Shown: one piece after another, positions 33,609 through 44,081 of the stretch | Layout of the letters: the number at the start of each line of letters is the position of its first letter | Numbering within the stretch: the stretch's first letter is position 1 | DNA from: Cadophora sp. MPI-SDFR-AT-0126 | Lineage: Eukaryota; Ascomycota; Leotiomycetes; Helotiales; Ploettnerulaceae | Assembly (NCBI GenBank): GCA_020747065.1 | Contig: JAGMVK010000004.1 | Location: forward strand, 806,001 to 870,000 | Length of the DNA: 64,000 nucleotides | Reading direction: 5' to 3' | The notes under the pieces: model-generated | Database searches by the model: none | Told to the model about the DNA's origin: nothing | What the model saw: the letters and a program-made list of their open reading frames with translations, nothing else | Program-made: the position numbers and the translations under genes

Positions 33609-34950
33609 GTGCGCACCTATAGTGTAGCTACCTCACCACCACCAGTTTCGCCTCGCACGCATTCTGAGAAGAAGCATCATTCGCGCCGCAAATCTGGAAA
33701 AGACTACGTAGTCAGCGAGAAGAAATCCACGCGTCCAGCGCCAGTATCGCGACGAACGACTCCCCAGCATATCACGAAGGTTGCGCCTGGATGGAACAGC
33801 CGGAGCAGTCATCGAGATAGAGACGACGATGTACATGGGGGACGAGATAGCGGGGAAAGCTTTCCCCAGTTCTGGTAGGTTCTTTTTGGATCCTACTTTG
33901 CTTTTTGCCAGGCCGTGTTTCTGTCTTTTTGGGGGGCCGGCCACAGGTTGCGGAGGATCAGGAACGAGTGATGAACCCCCCTTGTGTGGGGTGCATATTG
34001 GCAGATGCAACTGAACTGGCAGCTGACGAACCATGTAGCATGACCTGCGAAAAGCAATTCTTACCTGCCAACAATACTTTCTTGTATTGTTCCGAGGCGT
34101 AAGTCCCCATCTTTCCCCCACCATTTCAAATCCAAGTATTTGGCGCACCACTCTTCCCAATTGGGAGACTCGTAACCCTTACTTCCGGTCTCCAAAAAGC
34201 AGAAAGCTGACTGCATGTCAATTCAGATGTCGAGTCCATGATCAAGCCCCCTCCCAACCTGTACGAAGCAATTCCTACTCTTCCTCCCCACCGCTCACTC
34301 CATACACCCGCCAATTCTCCTCCTACCCCTCCACAACCACATATGAAGACGGACCAGATATCATTCCTCGCTTCTCACCCACGCAATCCCGCCCTCGCTC
34401 CTACTTCAACTCCGATCCGTACCCCCAAACACAATCAAGCTATCAGCCCTCAACGGAATACTCTACCTTCCCTCAGCAAACACAATACACGGCCTCCAGC
34501 TCGTCGACAGCCCTCGAATCCCTCCGCGAGCTCGCCACAGCCCTTCCAAAAACAAGCAGCAAGAGCCGGCGAAATCGCGACCCTGAGTCCCCACCAAAAA
34601 GCACAGCAAGTTCAATAACGCGCACCGGATCCGGAGTTTGGGACTACATACCGTTCACATCGGGCAGCAAGACTGCAACTCCAACCCCAAATGCTACGCC
34701 AGGCAACTCGTACACGAATACCCATGGGGGCGGCTATGCGGTGAGCCAGAGCTATGGTGGTGCCGGCAGGAGTAAGGAGGATCTGTACGCGTATGGAAAC
34801 GGTGCGGGTTATGGATATGGAAAAAGTCATGGGACAGGCGGGTTTGGGAATACCGGGGGTATGGGCATGGACAGACCATTGCCGCCGAGGACGGCAGGGC
34901 ATAGGCCCAAGAGTGTTGATCTTGTGACGCCGTTCTCTACGGGGCAGTGA
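33609..34950 (+). CDS. Ecl1-like zinc-finger protein, start codon unresolved
   Basis: Three exons: from at least 33609 to 33874, 34039-34098 and 34227-34950 (introns 164 and 128 nt), about 349 residues if counted from 33609. Joining gives a CxxC (CMTCEK) and a CSEACR pair separated by about 14 residues, plus the following HDQ, which matches the short zinc finger of the fungal Ecl1/life-span regulatory family. The N-terminus is basic and Ser/Pro-rich; the C-terminus is a long Ser/Tyr/Gly-rich disordered tail. Ecl1-family proteins in yeasts extend chronological life span and respond to nutrient or zinc shortage. The frame is open from 33576 but has no ATG before the zinc finger, so a non-AUG start or an unseen upstream exon is needed. 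The 33609 start is a GTG used only as a marker. Confidence 0.65.
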
Positions 34951-35990
34951 TGTTGGTCCGAATTGGGCTGATCAGAGGAGAGAAACGGACGACAACGACG
35001 AGCGAGACCGATCAGACGAGTTTGTCACGGCATGAGATGAGATCGGACGAAAGCAGGGGGAAAAGTACACAGAAATGAGAGACGAAATGGGTGGTCATTT
35101 GCATTTACATACTTTTTGCCTTCATCTTCGGGTTTGAACTTATGTTTGGGGCAGCATATTGCATTGTGCGCGCGTTCTACATTTACATTTACGATCACAA
35201 ATTCTCTCGATCGCAGTCTATTTCTATTTTCTTTTCGGGCACATAGAAGGATGGACGGTATTCATGGATGACATGGCGTATGGACTCTTATTGAGTGGTA
35301 CTCGGGCATGGATGGAAGCATATGGATCACAGAACAGGGCGTTTCTGGATCCTGGGTCTGATTTCGGATAGCTGGATGGACATACGCCCCTCACCACTCG
35401 GCACAACGTGTTGAATTGAAAAGCAATTAAGTGTTTGCACATGATTGGGATTTGAGACCAGGAAGAAAGCAGGTAGTCAAACACTATGAAATGAAATCAA
35501 ACGATCTAAACATTTACACAAACCTCTATCTATTTTCCTCATATCTCTCCCAAGTCTCCAAGACAGCATATTGGGCTTAACCAATTTCTGACTCTTAAAT
35601 CGATCAAACCTCCAGAGCACAGCCGGGTGTATGTGAATGCAGCATTGTGTTCTTCCCTTCAGCCTTCGAACATGCAATGTCAATATCAAAAGTAGGGTGA
35701 AAATGTATACGTCTTTCGGCAAGTTCTAGTCGCGTTTCTTCCTCTTGTCATCTTTATAGCTCCTAAGGTCGGTGGCGAGACTGGACAGGATTGAAAAGAA
35801 AGAAAGAAGGAAAGAATCAACCCCTCCAACTTAGAAAAAAAGTACCCCGCTAAAAGCCGCTGTTTTGCCGACAGAGATGAATCTACCCCACTACATCCAT
35901 ACCTCCATCCTCTCTGCTTCACCTGTCCCTCTTTCCTCCACACATCCGTCCGTCCATCCTTCCAAACTATCATATCAAACCGTCGAGGAG
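34951..35990. other. Intergenic stretch
   Basis: No supported gene. The first part is the 3' region of the Ecl1-like gene. The last 150 bases before 35991 are C/T-rich, as in a leader. Confidence 0.5.
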
Positions 35991-37777
35991 ATGTCGAAAG
36001 CGATATTAACGGCTTGGCCGCGCTCTGCCATGCAGAGCTTTACGACGAGTGATGGGGTTGGGTTGAGGTATTTTGATTCGGGGGTTGGTGAGGCTGAGGA
36101 GGGGAGTGAGGAGGGAAAGGGGAAGCCTTGGTTGGTCATGGTGAGTGGGTTTTGTTCATATTCGGGGTTGATCTTGGATTTGCGTTTGAAATGTTTTTTT
36201 GATTTTGAGTTTGATTTGTGTCTGTTTTTGGTCATTGAGTTTGATTTTGATTTTGCTTTGTTGTTCTTCTAGGTTGATTCTAGTTTTGATTTGGAGTCCT
36301 GGTTGAGTTCTCAGTTGAGGCGGTGATAAGAGATTTTCAGGATTGTGGATCTCTGGTTTGTGTCTGTTTCTAGAGATTCAAGTGACTGGCGTTCTTAAGA
36401 GTTTGAGTCTCTATGGAAAGAATCCTCGGGAGTACTCCAAAAAGCTGCTTGGAGCTATTGTGTGGTGAAGAGGAACATGAAGTCAATTGCTTTCTGTGAG
36501 CAATACCTGAGATTTCTTGTCCCGTATCTCGTTTTGTATCGCCTTCTAGATCCTCTTCCTTTATGACCTGTTTCGTTCCTAAGACCCTGCAATATAGATG
36601 TAATGCAGCAAGTGCTGAGTTGTCTACCTGTTGGGGTCTCAATATCGTTGTTTCTCAGTAAACTTGTCATTTTCAAGATGTTCTTCTCGATGCCTGCTCC
36701 ACTCCTACACCCGTTGTTGTACTCACCCAAAAGACATATTCTTGCATCAAGCTCTCGTCAAAATCTCTTTTCCCTGTCTTCTTTGCCTTCCTTTCCACAT
36801 GCCACACAACTTCTATGCCTGGAAATTAGCTGTCTAACTGACGCCTCTCCCAGATCCACGGCTTCACAGGCAGCTCCCTCGTCTTCCAACGCAACATCCC
36901 CTCCCTCACTCCCTACTACCGCGTCATCGCCCCCGACCTCCGCGGGCACGGCTCAAGCGACAAACCCACACACGGTTTCCACGTCAGCCGACTCGCCGCC
37001 GACCTCCAAGAACTAATCGAACTCTTAACATTCACAGAAGAAGAGATGAAATCGCGGCCCAAACAGGAATGGCATGCTATCGGCGGCTCACTCGGCTGTT
37101 CTATCCTCTGGTGCTACGCCTCCCTCTTCACCACGTCTCCTTTCAAGCACATGATATTTGTCGACCAGTCACCACTGCAGAATCGCGCTGAGGATTGGGA
37201 TCTCACGCATTGTAATCGTGGGATGAACTCCCTCTCTGCTCTCCTATCCCTCCAGCAAACTCTCGCCACGGACCCAGAAACAGCACATCGCGGGACTATA
37301 GAAGCATGTCTAGCATACCGCGCTTTCCCTCTAGAGAACGATTTCCGCACTGAGGAACAGAGGGCGAAAGTCATGAGGGAAGATGAGGTTTTCTTCCTGG
37401 GGGAGGCGATGAAGGGTAGGCAGGAGTGGTTTGGGAAGTTGATGGGTGATCATACGGCGCTGGATTGGAGGGGGAGTATCGCTGCTACGTTTGGGCCGGG
37501 GAGTAAGAGTTTGAGCAAAACGAAGGTGCTTGTAGTGGCTAGTGAGAGGAGTGGATGTTTTCCCGCGGAGGGACCGCTGTTTGTGGTTGCGTTGGTTAAT
37601 GGTGATTCCGGTGAGACAGATGGCAAGGGAAGGGAAGGAGAGAGGAGAGCGAAGGGTGTTAGTGTGGGTTGGGGTGGGCATTGGTGTTATTGGGAGGATC
37701 CGGAGAGGTTTAATAGGCTCTGTTTGGATTTTTTGGGGGATAGGGAGATGGATGGGAGTTTAGGACGGTGGGTTTGA
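35991..37777 (+). CDS. Alpha/beta-hydrolase fold protein
   Basis: Two exons: 35991-36140 and 36854-37777, joined in phase 0 over a 713-nt intron (GTGAGT to CCCAG), giving 357 residues. The join restores a perfect fold: WLVM followed by IHGFTG (oxyanion loop, about 51-56), then APDLRGHGSSDKP (about 76-88) and the nucleophile elbow GGSLG with Ser129. A late histidine is seen in GGHWCYWEDPERF. The usual acid residue after the sixth strand is not obvious: the stretch reads VVASERSGCFP, with Glu but no Asp, so the acid may be Glu or lie elsewhere. No signal peptide. Substrate unknown; esterase or epoxide-hydrolase-like enzymes share this plan. Confidence 0.88.
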
Positions 37778-38634
37778 GGATTTGAGTTGTAGGATTGGCT
37801 AGCCGTCAACTAAATCGTATTACCCTCGAAAGGATTCTGGCTTTCGGAACAAGTGTGTAGATGGAGATACTATCGTTACGATGAGTGCTTGCCGGGCTCG
37901 AATGTTGTGGACCGTGGCGACCACAGCAGCGAATAGAATACCCGAAGGGAAAATAGAAACGATTCCCTATTTCTGCTCAGACCGCATTGATATTCTGTTT
38001 GATAGGCACAATATCTGACAAGTGAGAGAGTTCGTCGGCGAGAAAATGAGTTCAGCAGTAGCAATAAGCCGGTAAAATGAATTTCGGGAAGTGATCATCA
38101 TGAAGATAAGCCGCAAGCGAGCATGTAAACAAATGACAACAAATGAGCGCTTGCTCAACCTCTTAATCCTCCTCTCTTCACTCTTCTCTACGTAGTCCGG
38201 CCATGCTATAATATAGAACACACTGTGTCAGGTTTCATTGCCCTCTTTATTACTCTGCTCCCTTCTTCATCAGCGATGTGAGGAACGTGGAAGTCCAAGC
38301 CGCTTTGATGGGATGCCGTTATGGATATTCATCCGTGTTTGGTTCCCTGAGTTGGTTGATTAAAGTTGAAGACGCTCAAACAATTTCACATGGCAGGAAA
38401 AATTTATCAAGAAGGAATCTATCAATTGATTATCCGACCTCTCTATTGGGCGCCTTCGCTGTACTGTACTAGCTATGGGTATCTCTCTATACACTCCATA
38501 TCCCAAATGGAAAAAAGGAACCAAAGAATGAATGAAAGCTCTATGTTACAGCCAAGGAAACTAATTCCAGAGCCCTCTATTTGGCATCATACCAAGGGAA
38601 CGTCTCATCGTACAGCTCTTTGGAAATAGTCGAT
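37778..38634. other. Intergenic stretch between converging genes
   Basis: No supported gene. It holds the 3' regions of the hydrolase and of the helicase gene. Confidence 0.5.
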
Positions 38635-40440
38635 TCAGTTGAATCCACCATTCCTACCACCCCCACGACCCCCGCCCCGTCCTCCCCGTCCTCCATTCCC
38701 AGCAGACCGTCCCTCTCCTCCGCCCGACGCACCACCCCGTCCACCATTCCCACCTCTGGGAACCCTCGGCGGATCAGGCACAACATTGAGACCCTTGACA
38801 CCCTTCAATCCCATCTTACTCAACGTGCTCTTAGCCACTCCAGGAGTCTCAGGCGCACCCAACCCATCCCTCGCAAACTTATTCGCTTCCTGAACAAGCT
38901 GCACATTATCCCACTGCAAGCCCTTCAAATGATTCTTATAATACCCCATCCACGCCTGGTACGTCCTCGAGTGATTATCTCTCTTCTCGGCAATAGCCAG
39001 GACTTCTGCCTTAGCAGACAAATCCGCAGGGGCTTCCTCGAACGTGATCTCCTTCAACGTCCACTTCGAGAAGAACGTCTCGGCTTGCGTTACGATGAAT
39101 GTCCCTCTTCCTTCAGCACCAGCACGAGCTGTACGGCCGAGACGATGGACATACGATTCCTTGTCTGATGGGATACCGACTTGCAGGACGTTCGTCACGA
39201 GCGGGAAGTCCATACCGCGAGCTACAACGTCCGTAGCGACCAAGATGCCAGTCTTCGCTTCGCGAAAAGCGTTCGTTACGCTGGTGCGTTTGCTTTGGCT
39301 TACGCGCGAGTGTAGAATGCTGACTTTAGGCATACCGGGAAGGTTCTCTAGAATCTCGCCGTAGAAATCGACGAGTGCAGCTGTGGGAGCGAAGACGATG
39401 GCTTTGAATGTCGAGGCGCCATTCATCTTTATCTCTGAGCGGAGGGACCCCACGAGCGCGGCTGCGACGTCCGAGAAAGTCGGCACGACAATGAGGTGTT
39501 GTGGGACGCGCTCGTGGGTATTGAGCTCGCCTTCTGGGATTGTCGAGATGAATTTGTAGTCTTTGGAGAGGATGAGCTGTGCTACTTTCTGAACGTGGGG
39601 TGCGATTGTGGCCGAGAAGAGCATGCCTTGGCGGTTGGTCTTTTCTTTGTCCGGGAGGCACTTGACGATGTCTTTGAGGGAGTTGAGGAAGCCCATGTCT
39701 AACAGACGGTCGGCTTCGTCCAGGACGAGGGTGTCGAGGTTGCGGAAGGCGTCGACGATTCGGCTGTCGCCAAGATGGTCGTATAGTCTTCCTGGGGTGG
39801 CGATCAGGATGTCGCAACCGCCTAGGATGCTCTTCTCTTCGCTGGTCTTGTTTGTTCCGCCGATGGCGAAGCTAACTTTGTATTGTGGGAGGCGTTGGAG
39901 GAGAGCAGTGGCTTCTTTTGCTATTTGCATTGCCAGTTCTCGAGTTGGGGATATGACGAGTAGGGAGATGCCGGAGCCGACGCGGTGGTTCTTGTTGATC
40001 ATTGTTTGGATGGCAGGCAGGAGGAATGCAATCGTCTTTCCAGTACCGGTCTTTGCTTGTGCCAGGCAATCGATTCTCTTTGCCAGGAGGTCGTGGAGAG
40101 TAGCTGCTTGCACAGGCATCATGTGGTCAAACTTGAGGTCCTCCGTGATGGTCTTAATCAGGATAGGATGGAGCAGGGATTCATTCGCAAGGTCTGCAAA
40201 TCGAGGAGTATCGAGAGGGATAGGCGCTGTGAGAGGAGGAGTTGAGACTCGCATTGGGGGCGCTGGAGGGGCTGAGGTCGTCGCAGCTGCATTGCTTGCA
40301 TTTCGAGGTGTCGCATTTGTTCCCATGGCTTTCTTGCCTCTGTAGGGATGCCGTCTGGCAGGGTTCTTTTTGGACTCCATCGTGATTGCGATGAGGTTTC
40401 GAAGAAGTGGACTGCGTTTGAATGCAGAAAGGGAAAACAT
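38635..40440 (-). CDS. DEAD-box RNA helicase, mitochondrial Mss116/CYT-19 type
   Basis: Single exon of 601 residues. The first 40 residues are basic and lack acids up to Glu22, as in a mitochondrial import signal. Helicase motifs in order: Q motif near 109-111, Walker A AKTGTGKT (129-136), PTRELA (165-170), TPGR (215-218), DEAD (241-244), SAT, the ATDVVARGMD segment and HRLGRTARAG. A helical extension follows, then an RGG/Gly-rich tail of about 40 residues that would bind RNA without sequence preference. Extension plus basic tail is the plan of Mss116 and CYT-19, which help fold group I and II introns in mitochondria. The exact ortholog cannot be fixed by eye. Confidence 0.9.
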   Translation of the reverse strand: MFSLSAFKRSPLLRNLIAITMESKKNPARRHPYRGKKAMGTNATPRNASNAAATTSAPPAPPMRVSTPPLTAPIPLDTPRFADLANESLLHPILIKTITEDLKFDHMMPVQAATLHDLLAKRIDCLAQAKTGTGKTIAFLLPAIQTMINKNHRVGSGISLLVISPTRELAMQIAKEATALLQRLPQYKVSFAIGGTNKTSEEKSILGGCDILIATPGRLYDHLGDSRIVDAFRNLDTLVLDEADRLLDMGFLNSLKDIVKCLPDKEKTNRQGMLFSATIAPHVQKVAQLILSKDYKFISTIPEGELNTHERVPQHLIVVPTFSDVAAALVGSLRSEIKMNGASTFKAIVFAPTAALVDFYGEILENLPGMPKVSILHSRVSQSKRTSVTNAFREAKTGILVATDVVARGMDFPLVTNVLQVGIPSDKESYVHRLGRTARAGAEGRGTFIVTQAETFFSKWTLKEITFEEAPADLSAKAEVLAIAEKRDNHSRTYQAWMGYYKNHLKGLQWDNVQLVQEANKFARDGLGAPETPGVAKSTLSKMGLKGVKGLNVVPDPPRVPRGGNGGRGGASGGGEGRSAGNGGRGGRGGGRGGGRNGGFN

Positions 40441-43400
40441 GTAGACGGGAGGCGGCTTTGCTCGAAAGACGTGACCCCTTTGTCGTCACTGGATTCTTTG
40501 AAAACTCAACTACTTTTTTGGACGCTAGTCGGCCGATAAGGACCCGATAAGGCATGTGAATCAACACTAAAAAGGAAGTACTTGGACAACATTGTGAATT
40601 GGTTGACTTTGCCATTCAGCGAAAATAAATTATACACAGAAAGCATATTATTGTTTCCAAGACCTGAATTAAACATTGGCACTCAAGACGGAATCTTCTC
40701 TACGGCTAACGTCATATAAACTGTGAAAACATTTGGCTGTGATTTGACGAGTCAGGGGCTGATCCTCACCGAGATCTGAAATCAATAAACCCAAATGGAA
40801 GCATATTTATTCTGAAAAGAGGTCATCTTCGAGAGTCAATTGTTCTTTTATTTTTCATGTGACTATGCATGCTGATGCGCATATATCAAGGTAAGTTTTG
40901 GAGATCCAAGTCAACCTATTGTTGCACAGAGCGGTATAGATCAAGCCAACTATCCGAGGTGGATGGAATTTCGAGAACCACAGTTCGAAGGTAAATCTTG
41001 GTATTGAAAACGATAGAGATGTACTTGGCTTTGTCGTGGAGAGTAACTATCTTGAGAAGAATCAAAGATACTTACTAGGACATCACAGCCTAGGATATTG
41101 ATAAGTGGTTTGTATTATCCATAGTCTCAAGAACTTCTAACCCAAGGTCCTTCAAAATTATCGACAGAGTGCAGTACGAGAAATGTCATTTATTAAGAAC
41201 GTGCAGGTCATTACGACATCGTTTTAGATTCTCCTGAGATCCGCTGAGACGGAAGACTCATAGAATCTGGACCCAAGTACCGGGTTCTGAAAGAATGAAA
41301 ACGTACATCTCGATGCGAGGAGGCAACGGACTTGGATAGATCGACAAGTACTCGGGGTGTAAATTCTTCAGTGGGAACATCAATAGTTCGGCTTGCTTCT
41401 GGCTCTCTCCCTTATCTAACAGACCTAGGGAAATGTATTTCGAAGCCAAGCGTGCAAAACAAAAGATCGTAGTGCATTCCGTGAGAAGTAGGGAGAAAAG
41501 GGAAGTGAGAGACACCTCTGGATCCAATGCCAGGAGACTGGTGCGAGGAGCTGCTGAAGACTATTAGAAGATCTGAATCGAAGCCCGAGTACCAGGACTT
41601 TGTATCAAGGGGCCGCAGGTAGACTACGGTGGTGCATCACCTCATCCAGTAAGTAAGCTTGCTCTGGAGACAAATTCAGACGATATCGTATGGTAGTAGA
41701 CCGGTGCGCTGCACAGACAAATAAGCTTCTTTTTCGATCTTTCCCACCAGAGTTCGGCATCCGGCTTCATCATCATAGTCCTAAAGCCCACCACCTCATA
41801 GCTTATTAGTTCCAAGAACCATAGGAAACAGTATGCCCGAATCGGGCATGTCAGGGAGCCTGCGCCTCTAACAGGAAGTGTAAGCACGGGAAGCTATTCG
41901 GAAAAGGAGACTTGTGGCTGGCCGTAATGGCCGTTATGGCGTTATGCGCTTGGCCGACCGAGCTAATTCTAAGGCCCGGAAGGAGAACTGTTGCGTGTCG
42001 ATCCGCGGCCATGGGCTTGCGCTTGCTCGCCGAACCTGCCGAGCCCAGGCTGCTGGATGTGCTAAGCGGGCACAGCCTGTTGCCTGTCCTCTTTGAGAGG
42101 TCGAAAGTCGAAGGGGAGTTGTTGTACCATAGAATGCAATGTCTGATATGTCAAGCGATGGAATTATCGGTATTGATATTGCATGTTTGGTGATAGAGAC
42201 ATGTCTGGACTCAATTGAATAGTTGAGCTGGGCTGTGCATTCATCGGAAGCGAAGGGAGGTCGATGGCAGTTGGTGGCCCTAAACCTTCTAAAATTCTGT
42301 CCCGCCTTCAGAAAGCTCCAGTGGAGTCCGAAGCCTGTAAGTGGCGTTGATGGCGGGAGCGATACATCTCCCAGGCGGGCACGATACGAATTTCCAGGCT
42401 CTTTCAGCCTACCGCGCTGTGCTGGACGGCACCCGCTGAATAGGGCTGAGCTGAACCGGAAATGAGACATGACGAGCAACCAACTAGTTAATCAGATTGT
42501 GCTATTTGACCGCATGTCTTATTTTGACGTCTTGACATGTCAGAATCGTAACACCTTTTGCTTCGACAGTATCATTTTTTCTCATCTGTTGGCTTTGCTT
42601 TTTGTTTCCAGTGTCTTCCCAAGTGCCCAGCTATTGCGTCCTCAACCCCAAGCATGCCATCAGTCTAAGCATTCTCGGATCTGCTAGGCTGGTGAAATCA
42701 ATAAATGCTCAGAGTGTTTTTCTTCCGAACACAGAAGGTGTGAATGCAGAGATACAACACGAGTGCTGGGCAGAAGATGGGATAGATTTAGTGTTGACTG
42801 TGAGTTGCCGTGAGTGGACGAGATCGAGGGATCGAGGGGAGACAGGAGAATTGATAGGTTGCAGAAAGGGGGAGGTAAGGTAAGAGCACGCCGTCGATTT
42901 GCCCGTCGGTCCCGCCATGGTCGCGTACAGGACCTGACTAGAAGAAGTATGTTTTGGTGCGGTCCGTAGTGGTGAGAACTCTCCGATGGTGTGGTGTTTA
43001 TTTTCTCGCTCTGCAGATTCTTGTCGTCTCTTTACGTGAATGTGCAAGGTTGTGGAAAATCACTTATGATAAGTGTTGTTTGTCGAAGCTGCTCCTGTTC
43101 CTGTTCGATTATAGTCTGCTCTCTGATACGAGAATGGATACACTTGGTATCGACAGAGGAGATTTGATATGAAGTCATGGCATCATGGCACGTTGGCATC
43201 CCTATCATGGCTCGAGCTCTGAGCCCATGCCCTCTCTCCGTACAGTACATACAATCACTCAATCACCGAGTCCGAGTCTGAGCCTCCTTCCTTGGCAGCA
43301 AGATTAGGGTGACGAGTCCACTGATTTGAACATCTGAACTATCCTCCATGCAGCCGGAATTATGTTCCTGTCCCTGTCCGCTCAGACTATTATTTCCCAT

Positions 43401-44081
43401 TGTCTTATCCCTGTACATGCTCAAGATAGCCAGCAGGGAGCGTCAGTCGTACCAGTCTTCCAGGGCGTGGCTGATTCTTTGGCCTCTGAATGGCCTTCCA
43501 TAGTTTGGTTCCTGGATTTGTGATAGTTCTCGGGCAAGGGCCAGGGCACAGTGGTCACCAGCGCGATCCGGCGTGTCGGCAAGGGGCGTTTTGGCGGGGA
43601 AGACCAGTCGCCAACGCCTGTCCAACTCCTGACTGGCCATAATCTTAATGACATGCCCCTTTAGGAAGTGTAGACGAGCAAGCCAAGGGGTCGCTCTAAA
43701 TTGCGACGGGAGAATTGCATGCATCTCGCGCTCTTCTACATGCAAGGCTAGACCTCATAAGTCATGGACAGGCCCTCTCTCTTCGAGAAATCCAAGGTTG
43801 AGTTTATTTTGTGGGTAGACGTCTTCCGATCTCCCGCTTCCTCTATCCTGTTCTCGTCCTCTGTCCATCTTCCTTCTTCAACCACCAGCGCCTCAATCGT
43901 TTGTGGGTCATGAACTGGAGATGAAGTGTACATAAGAATGGAGAGCACGCCCCGACCCTCTTCATCTTCAGCCTCAGCAAGGGATTGACTACCTAATCGT
44001 GCTCCTCTGTAGCCTTACGTTCGCTTTTGCTTCGATCCACTCTTACTGTTGCTTCTCTGTACGTGGAGAGAACAGGTCAAG
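40441..44081. other. 3.6-kb region without a supported gene
   Basis: The first part is the upstream region of the helicase. A GC-rich patch at about 41900-42110 carries overlapping frames on both strands (93 residues plus, 181 minus) without recognisable motifs. Another weak frame lies on the minus strand at 43443-43745. The last 200 bases are C/T-rich, as in the leader of the WSC gene. Confidence 0.45.

Noticed and set aside
39608..40345. 245-residue plus-strand frame
   Set aside because: It lies opposite the DEAD-box helicase, which has all motifs. It is a shadow frame.
41934..42479. 181-residue minus-strand frame in a GC-rich patch
   Set aside because: No motif or exon support, and a plus-strand frame overlaps it. 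GC-rich composition alone lowers stop frequency.
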